From Phycisphaerae bacterium (GTDB lineage: Bacteria; Planctomycetota; Phycisphaerae; UBA1845; PWPN01), in the NCBI GenBank assembly GCA_030372985.1, contig JAUCQB010000120.1, forward strand, positions 1 to 64,000: DNA of 64,000 nucleotides, written 5' to 3'. Positions 52,096 to 60,199 of this stretch are shown one piece after another (the stretch's first letter is position 1; each line of letters opens with the position of its first letter). The translations under genes and the position numbers were made by a program. Below the pieces are notes generated by a model. That model did not search any database and was not told where the DNA came from. It worked only from the letters and a program-made list of their open reading frames with translations.

Positions 52096-53148
52096 ATGGA
52101 TCTTGCGATCAAGCTTCTAATCGGCTTTCTCTCCGGCATCCTGGGAGGGCTGCTGGGTATCGGCGGCAGCATCATCATGATCCCGGCCATGACCATGGTT
52201 TTCGGCCTGGATCAGCATCTCTATCAGGGGGCGGCGATGATCATGAATTTTTTCGTTGCCCTCCCCGCTGCGATGCAGCATTTCCGGGCCAAGGCAGTCT
52301 TGCGTCCGGTGGTCCAGGTGACGATCCCCACGGCCGTGGTGGGCGTACTGGCCGGTGTGTGGATCAGCAAGGGCTGGTGGTTCGCGGGTGCCAACGAGGT
52401 GCACTTGTCCCGGCTCTTCGGCGTCTTTCTCCTGTATGCGGCGGGCTACAACATATATCGACTCATGTCGTCCTATCGGCTGCCGGAAATCGACGAAAGG
52501 GCCGCGAGGACCATCCCGAAATGGAAGTCGGCCGTATCCGTCGGTCTGCCGATGGGGTTGATCGGCGGCCTGTTAGGAGTCGGCGGTGGTATCGTTGCCG
52601 TGCCGTTTCAACAGTTGATGCTGAAAATGCCGCTCCGGCGGGCCATCGCGAACTCGGCAGTCACCATCGTCCCCTTGAGCATCATCGGGGCCGTTTATAA
52701 GAACGTCGCGAATGCTCACGCCGGCGTGGATGTGCGAGCTTCTATCCAGTTGGCATTGTGTGTCATTCCAACGGCGATTGTGGGCGGCTTCCTCGGCGGA
52801 CGGCTTGCTCATGCCGCGCCGCGCCAGGTGCTTCGCTTCCTTGTCATCCTGCTGATGTGCTATGCCGGAATCAGGATGATTTCTCGCCGGCCCGCGGCGG
52901 AAAGCACTGTACCCGGGCCCACCGGTACGGTGCAGGTCTCGCTTGCCTCGTCGGATGACCCCCGGCCGACCTCGTGCACAACGGCCAGAGAGTCTACGAG
53001 TACTGTTGCCGGGAAATCACCATCCGCAGCATGCGATGAGTCCGGCCGGAGGTACGAAAGTCCTTGCGTTGCTCTCCCACGATCGCGAAGCCGACTCGTT
53101 TGTAGCACTCGACAGCGGCCACGTTGTCCGGGAACACGACCAGGCTGA
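52096..53148 (+). CDS. TSUP family transporter (sulfite exporter TauE/SafE-like)
   Basis: A protein of 350 aa with seven to eight membrane helices in residues 1-265. The two family repeats appear as FLSGILGGLLGIGGSIIMIPAM and GLPMGLIGGLLGVGGGIVAVPF, followed by VGGFLGGRLAHAAPRQVLRFLVILLMCYAGIRMI. TSUP proteins move sulfonates, sulfite or similar anions across the inner membrane. The last 85 residues are Arg/Ser-rich and unlike the family. They lie opposite the GNAT gene, so the native stop may have been lost. Confidence 0.88.
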   Translation: MDLAIKLLIGFLSGILGGLLGIGGSIIMIPAMTMVFGLDQHLYQGAAMIMNFFVALPAAMQHFRAKAVLRPVVQVTIPTAVVGVLAGVWISKGWWFAGANEVHLSRLFGVFLLYAAGYNIYRLMSSYRLPEIDERAARTIPKWKSAVSVGLPMGLIGGLLGVGGGIVAVPFQQLMLKMPLRRAIANSAVTIVPLSIIGAVYKNVANAHAGVDVRASIQLALCVIPTAIVGGFLGGRLAHAAPRQVLRFLVILLMCYAGIRMISRRPAAESTVPGPTGTVQVSLASSDDPRPTSCTTARESTSTVAGKSPSAACDESGRRYESPCVALPRSRSRLVCSTRQRPRCPGTRPG

Positions 53149-53524
53149 CGGTTTCAGCCCTGCGGTGCGCGAAGGCATGCTCCATTGCCATGCTGACCAT
53201 CACGCGGCCGAGACCCAGCCCCCGATGGCTTGGGGCGATGACGCAGTGTCCCATCCAAAGGTGGGCCGTCTGGTTGGGCATGAGGTTGAGTTCGAGATAT
53301 CCGAGAGGGTCGGGCAGTCCGTCTTTCTGGAAGAGCATCGCACATACATCCGAGTTTTGCCAGTTCAGCACTTTGGAGGCGGTCAGCGGCGGCGGAGTGC
53401 TGGGAGCCAGCCAGAAAAGCTCGGAGGCGTCTCTCGCCCATGCGGCCACGAGAGATGCTGCCGGCCGATCGAAGTCTCGCAGGTAGTAAAGCCCGTTGCG
53501 CACCAGTGTTGAGGTCGTGTTCAT
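52994..53524 (-). CDS. GNAT family N-acetyltransferase
   Basis: A protein of 176 aa from the ATG at 53524 (MNTTSTLVRNGLYYLRDFD). The acetyl-CoA-binding motif A is CVIAPSHRGLGLGRVMVSMAMEHA, followed by VVFPDNVAAVECYKRVGFAIVGEQRKDF. It would acetylate a small molecule or a protein amine. The track start at 53611 is less likely because it would overlap the start of the divergent methyltransferase gene. The C-terminus overlaps the TSUP gene by 155 nt on the opposite strand. Confidence 0.87.
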   Translation of the reverse strand: MNTTSTLVRNGLYYLRDFDRPAASLVAAWARDASELFWLAPSTPPPLTASKVLNWQNSDVCAMLFQKDGLPDPLGYLELNLMPNQTAHLWMGHCVIAPSHRGLGLGRVMVSMAMEHAFAHRRAETVSLVVFPDNVAAVECYKRVGFAIVGEQRKDFRTSGRTHRMLRMVISRQQYS

Positions 53525-53609
53525 GCTCGCACGGGCAGTATAATGCATTTCGGTCGGGGTTGGGCACTGGATACTGCTTGCCGGTCGGCCTGGAAGACCA
53601 GAACTCGCC

Positions 53610-54275
53610 ATGAACCGTGATTCTTATCTGGGATATGTGGTCCGCCGGGAGACCTGGCGGATCGGCGGATGCAGCTTCGACCTGACCTGGCCGGCGGACA
53701 TCGATGCCCTTCTTGACTATCCCGAGGTTAGAGAACGGTTCGCCAGAGACCAATACATGCCCTATTGGGCACAGCCGTGGCCGGCGGCCGTTCTTCTGGC
53801 TGAGGCCATACTGGCAGGCGATGAGGGCCGTGGCCGGCCGGCGGTGGAACTGGGCTGTGGCGTCGGGCTCGTCAGTCTGGCGGCGGCGAAAATGGGCTGG
53901 TCGGTGACGGCCAGCGACTATGATGAGCACGCGATTGCATTCGCACAGTTGAATGCCGCAAACAACAACATCCGCCTTGCGGGGGCGAGGATGATTGATT
54001 TTCGGTTACCACTCCAATCGCCGGCATATGATCGGGTCTTGGGGGCCGATCTGACCTATGAACGGCGCAACGCGGAGCCTTTGGCTCAATGGCTGGCGTC
54101 ATCATTGACGGCCCAGGGCGAGGCATGGCTGAGCGACCCCAACCGGTCAGCAGGTGACGCTTTCCCGTCTCACCTGAGGTCCCTCAGCTTGGAGGTCGAG
54201 GTTAGCGCAGTGGAGTCGACTTCGCCGGTCGGCTTGCTTCACAGAGGTCGAATCTGGAGAGTCTTCCGGCCATGA
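53610..54275 (+). CDS. Class I SAM-dependent methyltransferase
   Basis: A protein of 221 aa. MPYWAQPWPAAVLLAEAIL is typical of the lysine/ETF-beta methyltransferase-like (Methyltransf_16) group. The SAM site is AVELGCGVGLVSLAAAKMG, then VTASDYDEHAIAFAQLNAANN and DRVLGADLTYERRN. The substrate is unknown. The start ATG is 86 nt from the divergent GNAT start. Confidence 0.88.
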   Translation: MNRDSYLGYVVRRETWRIGGCSFDLTWPADIDALLDYPEVRERFARDQYMPYWAQPWPAAVLLAEAILAGDEGRGRPAVELGCGVGLVSLAAAKMGWSVTASDYDEHAIAFAQLNAANNNIRLAGARMIDFRLPLQSPAYDRVLGADLTYERRNAEPLAQWLASSLTAQGEAWLSDPNRSAGDAFPSHLRSLSLEVEVSAVESTSPVGLLHRGRIWRVFRP

Positions 54276-54643
54276 TCCGCCGGGGGCGCCTCTCCAGGAG
54301 AATGACACTATCCGAATCCCCAAGCCGTATCCCCAAGCCGTCGAGAGACCTCGCTGGTCACGTGTCTTCTCCCCGATGTCGGCAGCGTCGCCCCGCATCC
54401 TCCTGAGCAGTGGCGAATCGAGCCCTTCAGTGGTGCCGTGACGTGTGCCTGACATATCGGACCCAATGATTCTTCCGCGCGCCCTTGAGCGGGATGGCCG
54501 GGCCGGGCAACGGATGAGAGGCGCGCCATGCATTGGCTGCATCCCAGGCGGCGCCATTCGAACGGCTTGTGGAGACCGGGCTGACACCTTGGGAATCGCC
54601 TGCAGGTCGGGCGTTGTCTGGGGTTTCTTGGCCTTCACGTGCT
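54276..54643. other. Intergenic region
   Basis: About 370 nt before the two-component operon. Only shadow ORFs on both strands were seen. A possible regulator box follows at its end. Confidence 0.35.
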
Positions 54644-54652
54644 CTTAAGGTT
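54644..54652 (+). promoter_or_regulatory. Putative response-regulator box (CTTAAGGTT), site 1
   Basis: CTTAAGGTT is followed 8 nt later by TATCGT, a possible -10, and lies 59 nt before the response regulator gene. The same nonamer is found before the efflux operon at 58003. Confidence 0.5.
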
Positions 54653-54710
54653 ATTCTCGGTATCGTGCACTTCGGTGAAAAACCCTGCGTCAGACCTTTC
54701 GAGGCATCGC

Positions 54711-55364
54711 ATGCGAGTGCTGGTGATTGAAGACGAACCCGACTTGCTGGAAGCGCTGGGGCAGGCACTTCGAGAGGCCGGATACGCGGTCGATGAGGCC
54801 TCAGAAGGCCGCGATGGTCTGTTCAAGGCGGCGGGGACAGACTACGACGCGATTGTGCTCGACCTGATGTTGCCGGGCCTGAGCGGCTGGGATCTGCTGC
54901 GCGAGCTGCGGAAGAGCAAGTCGACGCCCGTGCTCATCCTGACCGCTCGCGACACGTTGCCCGACCGGGTCAGGGGCCTCGACGCCGGGGGCGACGACTA
55001 CCTCACCAAGCCGTTCGAGCTCGCGGAGTTGCTGGCTCGTCTCCGGGCGTTGATTCGCCGTGGCGCCGGCCAGGCAACCGCGACGATCGAGATCGGGGAC
55101 GTGACCGTGAATACGGCCGAACGCACCGTCCGCAAGGCGGGGCAGGTGGTCGCCCTCACACCGACGGAGTACGCACTGGTTGAACTCCTCGCGCTGCACC
55201 GGGGCAAACTGGTCACGCGAACGATGATCTACGAACACCTGTTCGACGAGGACAACGACACCTTGTCTAACCTCGTCGATGTTCACGTCGCCAACGTGCG
55301 AAGGAAGCTTGGGAAGGAACTGATCACCACCCGCCGGGGCGAGGGATATCAAGTGCATGGCTAG
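54711..55364 (+). CDS. OmpR/PhoB-type response regulator
   Basis: A protein of 217 aa from the ATG at 54711, which has GAGG 6 nt upstream; the track start at 54639 is too long. The receiver domain has VLVIEDEPD, phospho-acceptor Asp51 in VLDLMLPGLSG, Thr in LTARD and Lys in YLTKPFE. The C-terminal winged helix has LTPTEYALVELLALHRGKLVTRTMIYEHLFD and VDVHVANVRRKLG. The stop overlaps the kinase start by 8 nt. It probably activates its own operon and the efflux operon. Confidence 0.94.
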   Translation: MRVLVIEDEPDLLEALGQALREAGYAVDEASEGRDGLFKAAGTDYDAIVLDLMLPGLSGWDLLRELRKSKSTPVLILTARDTLPDRVRGLDAGGDDYLTKPFELAELLARLRALIRRGAGQATATIEIGDVTVNTAERTVRKAGQVVALTPTEYALVELLALHRGKLVTRTMIYEHLFDEDNDTLSNLVDVHVANVRRKLGKELITTRRGEGYQVHG

Positions 55365-56934
55365 TCTCTTGCGTCGTAACTGGTGGACATTGTGCACGCA
55401 GGTTGCCGGGTCACCGTGCGTCTGGCTTGGGGCCCGCAGGAAGGCGGTCCGCCTCCGGTCCATCCAATGGACGCTGCAACTGTGGTACGCAGGCGTGCTG
55501 GCCGTCGTGCTTGTCGGCTTTGGATCCGCCTCATACTTCGGAATCTCACGAGCTCGGTGGGAACAGTTGGACTCGGAACTGGCGCGGTCAGTCCAGGAGC
55601 TGGCTGCGGGACTCCGGCCGCCGAAGACGTTGGAGTCGTCATCCATGCCGGCATCGACGGCCGGCACGGCAGCGAATGTCTCTCGTGACCTGTGGAAGGA
55701 TTCGCCGCCACCGGACTTCGAACTGCCCGTTGCCCTGGCTCAACGGTTTGCGCTCGACGACCCGGCATCTGACTACTTTGTTATCTGGGATGGCGAGAGC
55801 CGCGTGCTGGCATCCTCGAACGCCCTCGTCGCTGCCGGCGTTCCGTATCCCGGAGCGCGTCCGGACCAGTCCGTTCGACCCCATCCGCCCGGACCGCCCC
55901 AGATCCGGAAAAGAGGCGAATTTCGCGAGGCCTATATGAACGGCCCGCGATGGACTCGGATCCTGGTCGGCACATCCGTTCGTCCGACAGAAGTCGAGTT
56001 GCGGCATTTTGCCTTCTTGCTCACCGCGATTGGCGCGGGCGTATTGGCCGCCGGCTTGGTTGGCGGGTGGTTGGTCTCGCTTCGCGCTGTGAGGCCGATT
56101 CGAGCCATCACGGAGGTGGCGCAGGAAATCTCTGCCTCCAACCTCTCCCGGCGTATCCCTGTCGCCGAAGTCCAGAGCGAACTCGGGAGCCTTGCAGTTG
56201 TTCTCAACGAGATGTTTGGCCGGCTTGAGGCGGCTTTTCAGCAGCAGGTTCGCTTCACGGCCGATGCCTCACATGAGCTTCGCACGCCGCTGTCGGTCAT
56301 CCATACTCACGTTCAACTGGCGCTTTCGCGGGAACGGACCGCTGATGAGTACCGCAAGACGATTGAAACCTGCCAGCGGGCATCGAGCCGGATGAAGGAT
56401 CTTGTGGACTCGCTTCTGCTCCTGGCAGGCGCCGATGCCGGCCGGCTCGCGCTCAACCGGCAGCGCGCCGACCTGCGGGAGGTGGTGGAAAACAGCATCT
56501 CCATGGTCAGCCCCCTGGCCGAGGCCAAGAGTGTCATCGTTCAGACGGACCTGCGGCCTGCAGAGTTGTCCGTTGACCTGTCTCGGATCGCCCAGGTCAC
56601 GACCAACCTCCTGACCAATGCGATCCGGTACAACCGCAAGGGCGGTCGTGTCGAGGTCCGTTTGGGCGTCGATGGTCCCGACGTCGTATTGGCCATCAGT
56701 GATACGGGGCTCGGGATTCCTCTTGAGAATCAACCACACATTTTCGAGCGTTTCTACCGGGTCGATAAGGCTCGGAGCCGCGAGGAGGGCGGCAGCGGTC
56801 TGGGGCTGGCGATCTGTAAGACCATTGTCGAGGCTCACGGCGGGACGATCTCATTCCGCAGCAAACCGGGTCAGGGCACAACGTTCGAGGTCCGACTGCC
56901 TCTTACCGAAACCCGAATGGCGAAATCTCTTTAA
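55357..56934 (+). CDS. Sensor histidine kinase, HAMP type
   Basis: A protein of 525 aa with TM1 about 40-62, a periplasmic region of about 150 residues, TM2 about 218-242, and HAMP (VRPIRAITEVAQEISASNLSRRI). HisKA has His306 in FTADASHELRTPLSVI, and HATPase_c has NLLTNAIRYNRKGG, DTGLGIPLENQPHIFERFYRVD and GGSGLGLAICKTIVEAHGG. It is of the CusS/QseC-like class and pairs with the regulator before it. Its last codons lie within a short direct repeat. Confidence 0.94.
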   Translation: MASLLRRNWWTLCTQVAGSPCVWLGARRKAVRLRSIQWTLQLWYAGVLAVVLVGFGSASYFGISRARWEQLDSELARSVQELAAGLRPPKTLESSSMPASTAGTAANVSRDLWKDSPPPDFELPVALAQRFALDDPASDYFVIWDGESRVLASSNALVAAGVPYPGARPDQSVRPHPPGPPQIRKRGEFREAYMNGPRWTRILVGTSVRPTEVELRHFAFLLTAIGAGVLAAGLVGGWLVSLRAVRPIRAITEVAQEISASNLSRRIPVAEVQSELGSLAVVLNEMFGRLEAAFQQQVRFTADASHELRTPLSVIHTHVQLALSRERTADEYRKTIETCQRASSRMKDLVDSLLLLAGADAGRLALNRQRADLREVVENSISMVSPLAEAKSVIVQTDLRPAELSVDLSRIAQVTTNLLTNAIRYNRKGGRVEVRLGVDGPDVVLAISDTGLGIPLENQPHIFERFYRVDKARSREEGGSGLGLAICKTIVEAHGGTISFRSKPGQGTTFEVRLPLTETRMAKSL

Positions 56935-56999
56935 GCCTGAGGCTCAGCCTCAGAGCCGAAGGCCGAATCTCGAATCAAACCCGAAACCCGAATGTCGAA
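56906..56999. repeat. Direct repeats bracketing a palindrome at the kinase stop
   Basis: CCGAAACCCGAATGGCGAA (56906-56924, inside the kinase gene) recurs at 56981-56999 with one change. Between them is the perfect palindrome CTGAGGCT-C-AGCCTCAG (56937-56953), which may act as a terminator-like structure. Confidence 0.6.
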
Positions 57000-57038
57000 G
57001 ATTCACCGTGACGGACCGAATGAACAAGGAGGGCCACT

Positions 57039-57116
57039 GTGCTCGCTGCGTTATTCGTCATTTTCTATGCAGCGATCATCGCGCCGGCCGTCTTGTCCCA
57101 AGGCCCGTGTTCGCCT
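57039..57116 (+). pseudogene. 5' remnant of a secreted or membrane protein gene
   Basis: A GTG start with a perfect AAGGAGG 6 nt upstream is followed by a hydrophobic signal-like stretch (LAALFVIFYAAIIAPAVLSQGP). After about 26 codons the sequence becomes the antisense of the MNT gene. This is the best-placed third gene of the two-component operon, cut short where the reversed HEPN/MNT module begins. A genuine micro-protein is less likely. Confidence 0.45.
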
Positions 57117-57126
57117 GTCAGCCAAC

Positions 57127-57438
57127 TCATGCGGCCGAGTAGACCACGTGTCCGGTTCGCAGGATCTCCGCGGTCAGGCCGCTCGGGTCGTGCCCTTCCT
57201 CCCGCAGCACCGGCTCGATGCGGAAGTCCACCCCTCGGCCCAGACGGAACAGCGTCGCCTCGAGATCCAGCAGATCGCCCTCGATGCGGTCTACCAGCAC
57301 GGCCACGTCGATGTCGCTGTATTCATGGGCCGTGCCGCGCGCGTGAGATCCATAGAGGACGACCTTGCGCACCGGAAACTGCGCCCGGACCACGTCGGCG
57401 TATCACTTCACAAGTTTGATAGCCTGCTGTGTATCCAT
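57127..57438 (-). pseudogene. MNT-type nucleotidyltransferase (antitoxin-like), interrupted by an in-frame TGA
   Basis: The intact form would be 103 aa from the ATG at 57438, which has GAGGAG 8 nt upstream. It reads MDTQQAIKLVK, then TGA at 57403-57405, then YADVVRAQFPVRKVVLYGSHARG and EYSDIDVAVL, the minimal nucleotidyltransferase motif. The track shows only the part after the stop, from a GTG at 57393 (88 aa). MNT proteins pair with HEPN toxins and can AMPylate them. The start overlaps the end of the HEPN frame by 31 nt. Confidence 0.75.
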
Positions 57439-57803
57439 TGTCGCAACTCCTCGGTCTGGCTGATCAGCCCCTCGCATCGCTCAGGTGTCAGAGATGCCAG
57501 AATCCGCTGCCGGTCGCCCGGGTAACGGCTTTCGACATTCAGCGGCCCCAGCATGTCAAGCAGGGCGCGTCGTGTCGGATCAAGGAGGTCGAACAGACCA
57601 CTCAGCGTTGCGAGCGCCACGAGGCTGTGCGTGTACGGCGGCGTTGAACCCTTGGCCGACACTCACCATGCCTTAAGCATTTTCTCCACCACCTGATGGC
57701 ACATGAAGCCCACGTACAGCAACCGGCCGGTCTGGAGCATGGCCTTGGCAGTGTCCATGTCGTAGCCGGCCAAGTCGGCCCAGTATGTCGCCTTCTCGTC
57801 CAC
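57408..57803 (-). pseudogene. HEPN-domain protein (toxin-like), interrupted by an in-frame TGA
   Basis: One reading frame from the GTG at 57803 (VDEKATYWADLAGYDMDTAKAML..LLYVGFMCHQVVEKMLKAW) meets TGA at 57663-57665 and goes on directly in frame (VSAKGSTPPYTHSLVAL...LNVESRYPGDRQRILASLT). The two track ORFs (57663-57857 and 57408-57662) are therefore halves of one gene of 131 codons, with the expected HEPN order. The R-x4-6-H RNase motif is not clearly seen in this subfamily; PPYTH is the conserved segment. Confidence 0.75.
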
Positions 57804-58002
57804 GATCTTATTATGCGACCGGAACGAATGCTCACAAGCTGCAAAGCGTTTCTCCAATCAGACGACGGGAGGCGCCAGGCGTCCAGCGACCGGCCCGGGC
57901 ATCGCCCGGCCAGCGAGCGAACTGCCTGGATCCCGTCAACTTGAGTTGCCGGACGCGCGGGACGATTACCTCCAGCGTACGTCCGGCGCGTCTTCATCTT
58001 GC

Positions 58003-58011
58003 CTTAAGGTT
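58003..58011 (+). promoter_or_regulatory. Putative response-regulator box (CTTAAGGTT), site 2
   Basis: CTTAAGGTT is followed 6 nt later by TATAGA, a good -10, and lies 81 nt before the adaptor gene. The layout is the same as at 54644. Confidence 0.55.
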
Positions 58012-58091
58012 CACATCTATAGAATTCGGTATGAGCGTCGAGCCGAGCGCGGTTGGGATCGGCATGGGGAACTGAGAATGCGGGGTTTGCC

Positions 58092-59444
58092 ATGAAGAGA
58101 ATCCTGATACTCATCGTGCTCGCGGGTCTGCTCGTCGGGGGCGGTGCGGCGTACTGGCATCGCGGTAGCACGTCCGCGGTCGCTTTTCGCACGACGCAGG
58201 TCCGGCGGGATGACATGGTCATATCGATCGCCGCCACCGGCACCGTTGAACCGGAAGAGGTCATCGACGTCGGCGCGCAGGTCGCCGGCCAGATCCTCTC
58301 ATTTGGCACCGATGCTAACGGCAAGACAGTGGACTACGGCTCGCCGGTCGAGGCCAACACGATACTGGCCAGGATTGACGATGCCCTCTACACCTCCGAG
58401 GTCGAGCAAGCCAAGGCCCAGGTCTTGTCCGCGGAGGGCGGGCTCAAGCGGGCCGAGGCGGACCTGGAGCAGGCCAAGGCCAAGCTCTTCCAGGCCGGGC
58501 GAAACTGGGAGCGGGCAAAGCAGTTGGGTTCGTCATCCGCGCTGGCCGCTACCGATTACGACAATTACAAGGCAAGCTACGACTCGGCCAGGGCTACCGT
58601 GCTGATCTGCGAAGCGGCGATCATTGAGGCCAAGGGCAACCTTGCTCAGGCCAGGAGCATGCTCGAGCGGGCGGAGCGCAATCTGAAGTACACCACCATC
58701 AAGTCCCCGGTCAAGGGGGTCATTATTGACCGCCGCGTCAACATTGGCCAAACCGTCATCTCCAGCATGAACGCCCCCAGCCTTTTTCTGATTGCCAAAG
58801 ACCTTACGCGTATACAAGTCTGGGTGGCGGTGAATGAGGCCGACATCGGTCGTTTGCACCCCGGCCAGCCCGTGACATTCACGGTCTCCGCATTGCCGGG
58901 CGAGACGTTCAAGGGAGAGGTGGGCAAGATTCGCCTGAACGCTTCGATGACCCAGAATGTCGTAACGTATACGGTGGAGGTTGTGGCCGACAATCCCAAC
59001 GGAAGACTGTTGCCTTATCTCACCGCCGACGTCAGGTTCGAACTCGCTCGTCATGACGGCGTGCTGATGGTCTCGACTGATGCCCTGAGATGGACGCCGA
59101 CCACGGACCAGGTCTTGCCCGAGGTTCGCCGGACTTTGGAGAACCAGCCGGCCACCGGGCCGCAGGAGACCCTGGCGAAAGAAACCGCGCCGCCAGCCAC
59201 AGATGCCGACGGTGGGGAGCAGGGTGTCCTCTGGGTAGCCGAGGGACAGCATGTGCGGCCCATTTTTGTCCAGATTGGCTTGAGCGATGAGGACATGACC
59301 GAGGTCGAAGGTGAAGGAGTGGTCGAAGGAATGGAGGTCGTGACGGGGCAGCAAGAGATTCAGGAGACGTCCGCGGGCGGCAGCAATCCCTTCCTGCCTA
59401 AGTTCCCTCGCATGGGTAAACGCAGGCCGCCGCCGCCCATGTAG
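58092..59444 (+). CDS. Efflux periplasmic adaptor (HlyD/MacA-like membrane fusion protein)
   Basis: A protein of 450 aa from the ATG at 58092 (MKRILILIVLAGLLVGGGAAYW, a signal anchor). The order is barrel-sandwich half (VGAQVAGQILSFGTDANGKTVDYGSPV), a long alpha-helical hairpin (about 100-210, EQAKAQVLSAEGGLKRAEADLEQAKAKL), lipoyl half (TIKSPVKGVIIDRRVNIGQTV), and beta-barrel and membrane-proximal domains with a Pro-rich end. It links the inner-membrane ABC transporter to the outer-membrane channel. It is first of four tightly packed genes. Confidence 0.93.
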   Translation: MKRILILIVLAGLLVGGGAAYWHRGSTSAVAFRTTQVRRDDMVISIAATGTVEPEEVIDVGAQVAGQILSFGTDANGKTVDYGSPVEANTILARIDDALYTSEVEQAKAQVLSAEGGLKRAEADLEQAKAKLFQAGRNWERAKQLGSSSALAATDYDNYKASYDSARATVLICEAAIIEAKGNLAQARSMLERAERNLKYTTIKSPVKGVIIDRRVNIGQTVISSMNAPSLFLIAKDLTRIQVWVAVNEADIGRLHPGQPVTFTVSALPGETFKGEVGKIRLNASMTQNVVTYTVEVVADNPNGRLLPYLTADVRFELARHDGVLMVSTDALRWTPTTDQVLPEVRRTLENQPATGPQETLAKETAPPATDADGGEQGVLWVAEGQHVRPIFVQIGLSDEDMTEVEGEGVVEGMEVVTGQQEIQETSAGGSNPFLPKFPRMGKRRPPPPM

Positions 59445-59455
59445 ACCCTACGCCA

Positions 59456-60199
59456 ATGATCGAACTTCAAGACATCTGCAAGACGTACCACATCGGTGAG
59501 ATCAGCGTGCCGGTGCTGAAGAATGTGTCATTGAGCGTCGAGCGCGGAGAGCTCGTCGCCCTCATGGGCGCCTCCGGCTCGGGTAAAAGCACGTTGATGA
59601 ACATCCTGGGTTGCCTCGACCGGCCGACCTCCGGTCGATACTGGCTTGATGGCCGCGACGTTTCCGAGTTGTCGATCGCCCAGCGCGCGATGGAGAGAAG
59701 CCGGAAAATCGGCTTTGTGTTTCAGAACTTCAACCTGTTGCCCCGCACCAGCGCCCTCGATAACGTGGCCATGCCCCTGTCGTACACGGCCGAGCACCTG
59801 TCCGAACGCGAGGCCCGTCGCCGCGCCCGGGAAATGCTCTGCCGGTTCGGGCTCGAAGACCGGCTGCATCATGAGCCCTCGCAGTTGTCGGGCGGCCAGC
59901 AGCAGCGAGTCGCCGTCGCCCGGGCCCTGGTGAACCGCCCGGCGGTGCTGTTTGCCGACGAGCCCACGGGTAATCTTGATTCCCAGACAAGTGTGGATGT
60001 TCTTCGCATCTTTCAGCAGCTCAACGAAGACGACGGTCTGACCGTCATCCTGGTCACCCACGACGCCAACGTCGCGAGGTTCGCGCGACGGATCATCCAC
60101 ATCCGCGACGGCACGATCTCGAACGGGTCCTTTTCCGGCGATGGCGAAGTGAAGGCAGGTTCAGTGCCGGGGCATGTGGAGAACGGAGCCGGCATATGA
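59456..60199 (+). CDS. ABC transporter ATP-binding protein (MacB/LolD type)
   Basis: A protein of 247 aa. Walker [10 protein letters not shown] at residues 38-46, Q-loop [11 protein letters not shown], signature [15 protein letters not shown], Walker [13 protein letters not shown] and H-loop VILVTHD are all intact. It powers the permease encoded next, whose start overlaps its end by 4 nt. The start is 11 nt after the adaptor stop. Confidence 0.95.
   Translation: MIELQDICKTYHIGEISVPVLKNVSLSVERGELVALMGASGSGKSTLMNILGCLDRPTSGRYWLDGRDVSELSIAQRAMERSRKIGFVFQNFNLLPRTSALDNVAMPLSYTAEHLSEREARRRAREMLCRFGLEDRLHHEPSQLSGGQQQRVAVARALVNRPAVLFADEPTGNLDSQTSVDVLRIFQQLNEDDGLTVILVTHDANVARFARRIIHIRDGTISNGSFSGDGEVKAGSVPGHVENGAGI

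Noticed and set aside
57403-57665. In-frame TGA codons read as selenocysteine
   Set aside because: Neither position is a known redox site in HEPN or MNT proteins and no SECIS-like hairpin was recognised directly after them.
57602-57997. 131-aa minus-strand ORF overlapping the HEPN gene
   Set aside because: Different frame from the clear HEPN sequence; Arg/Trp-rich shadow.
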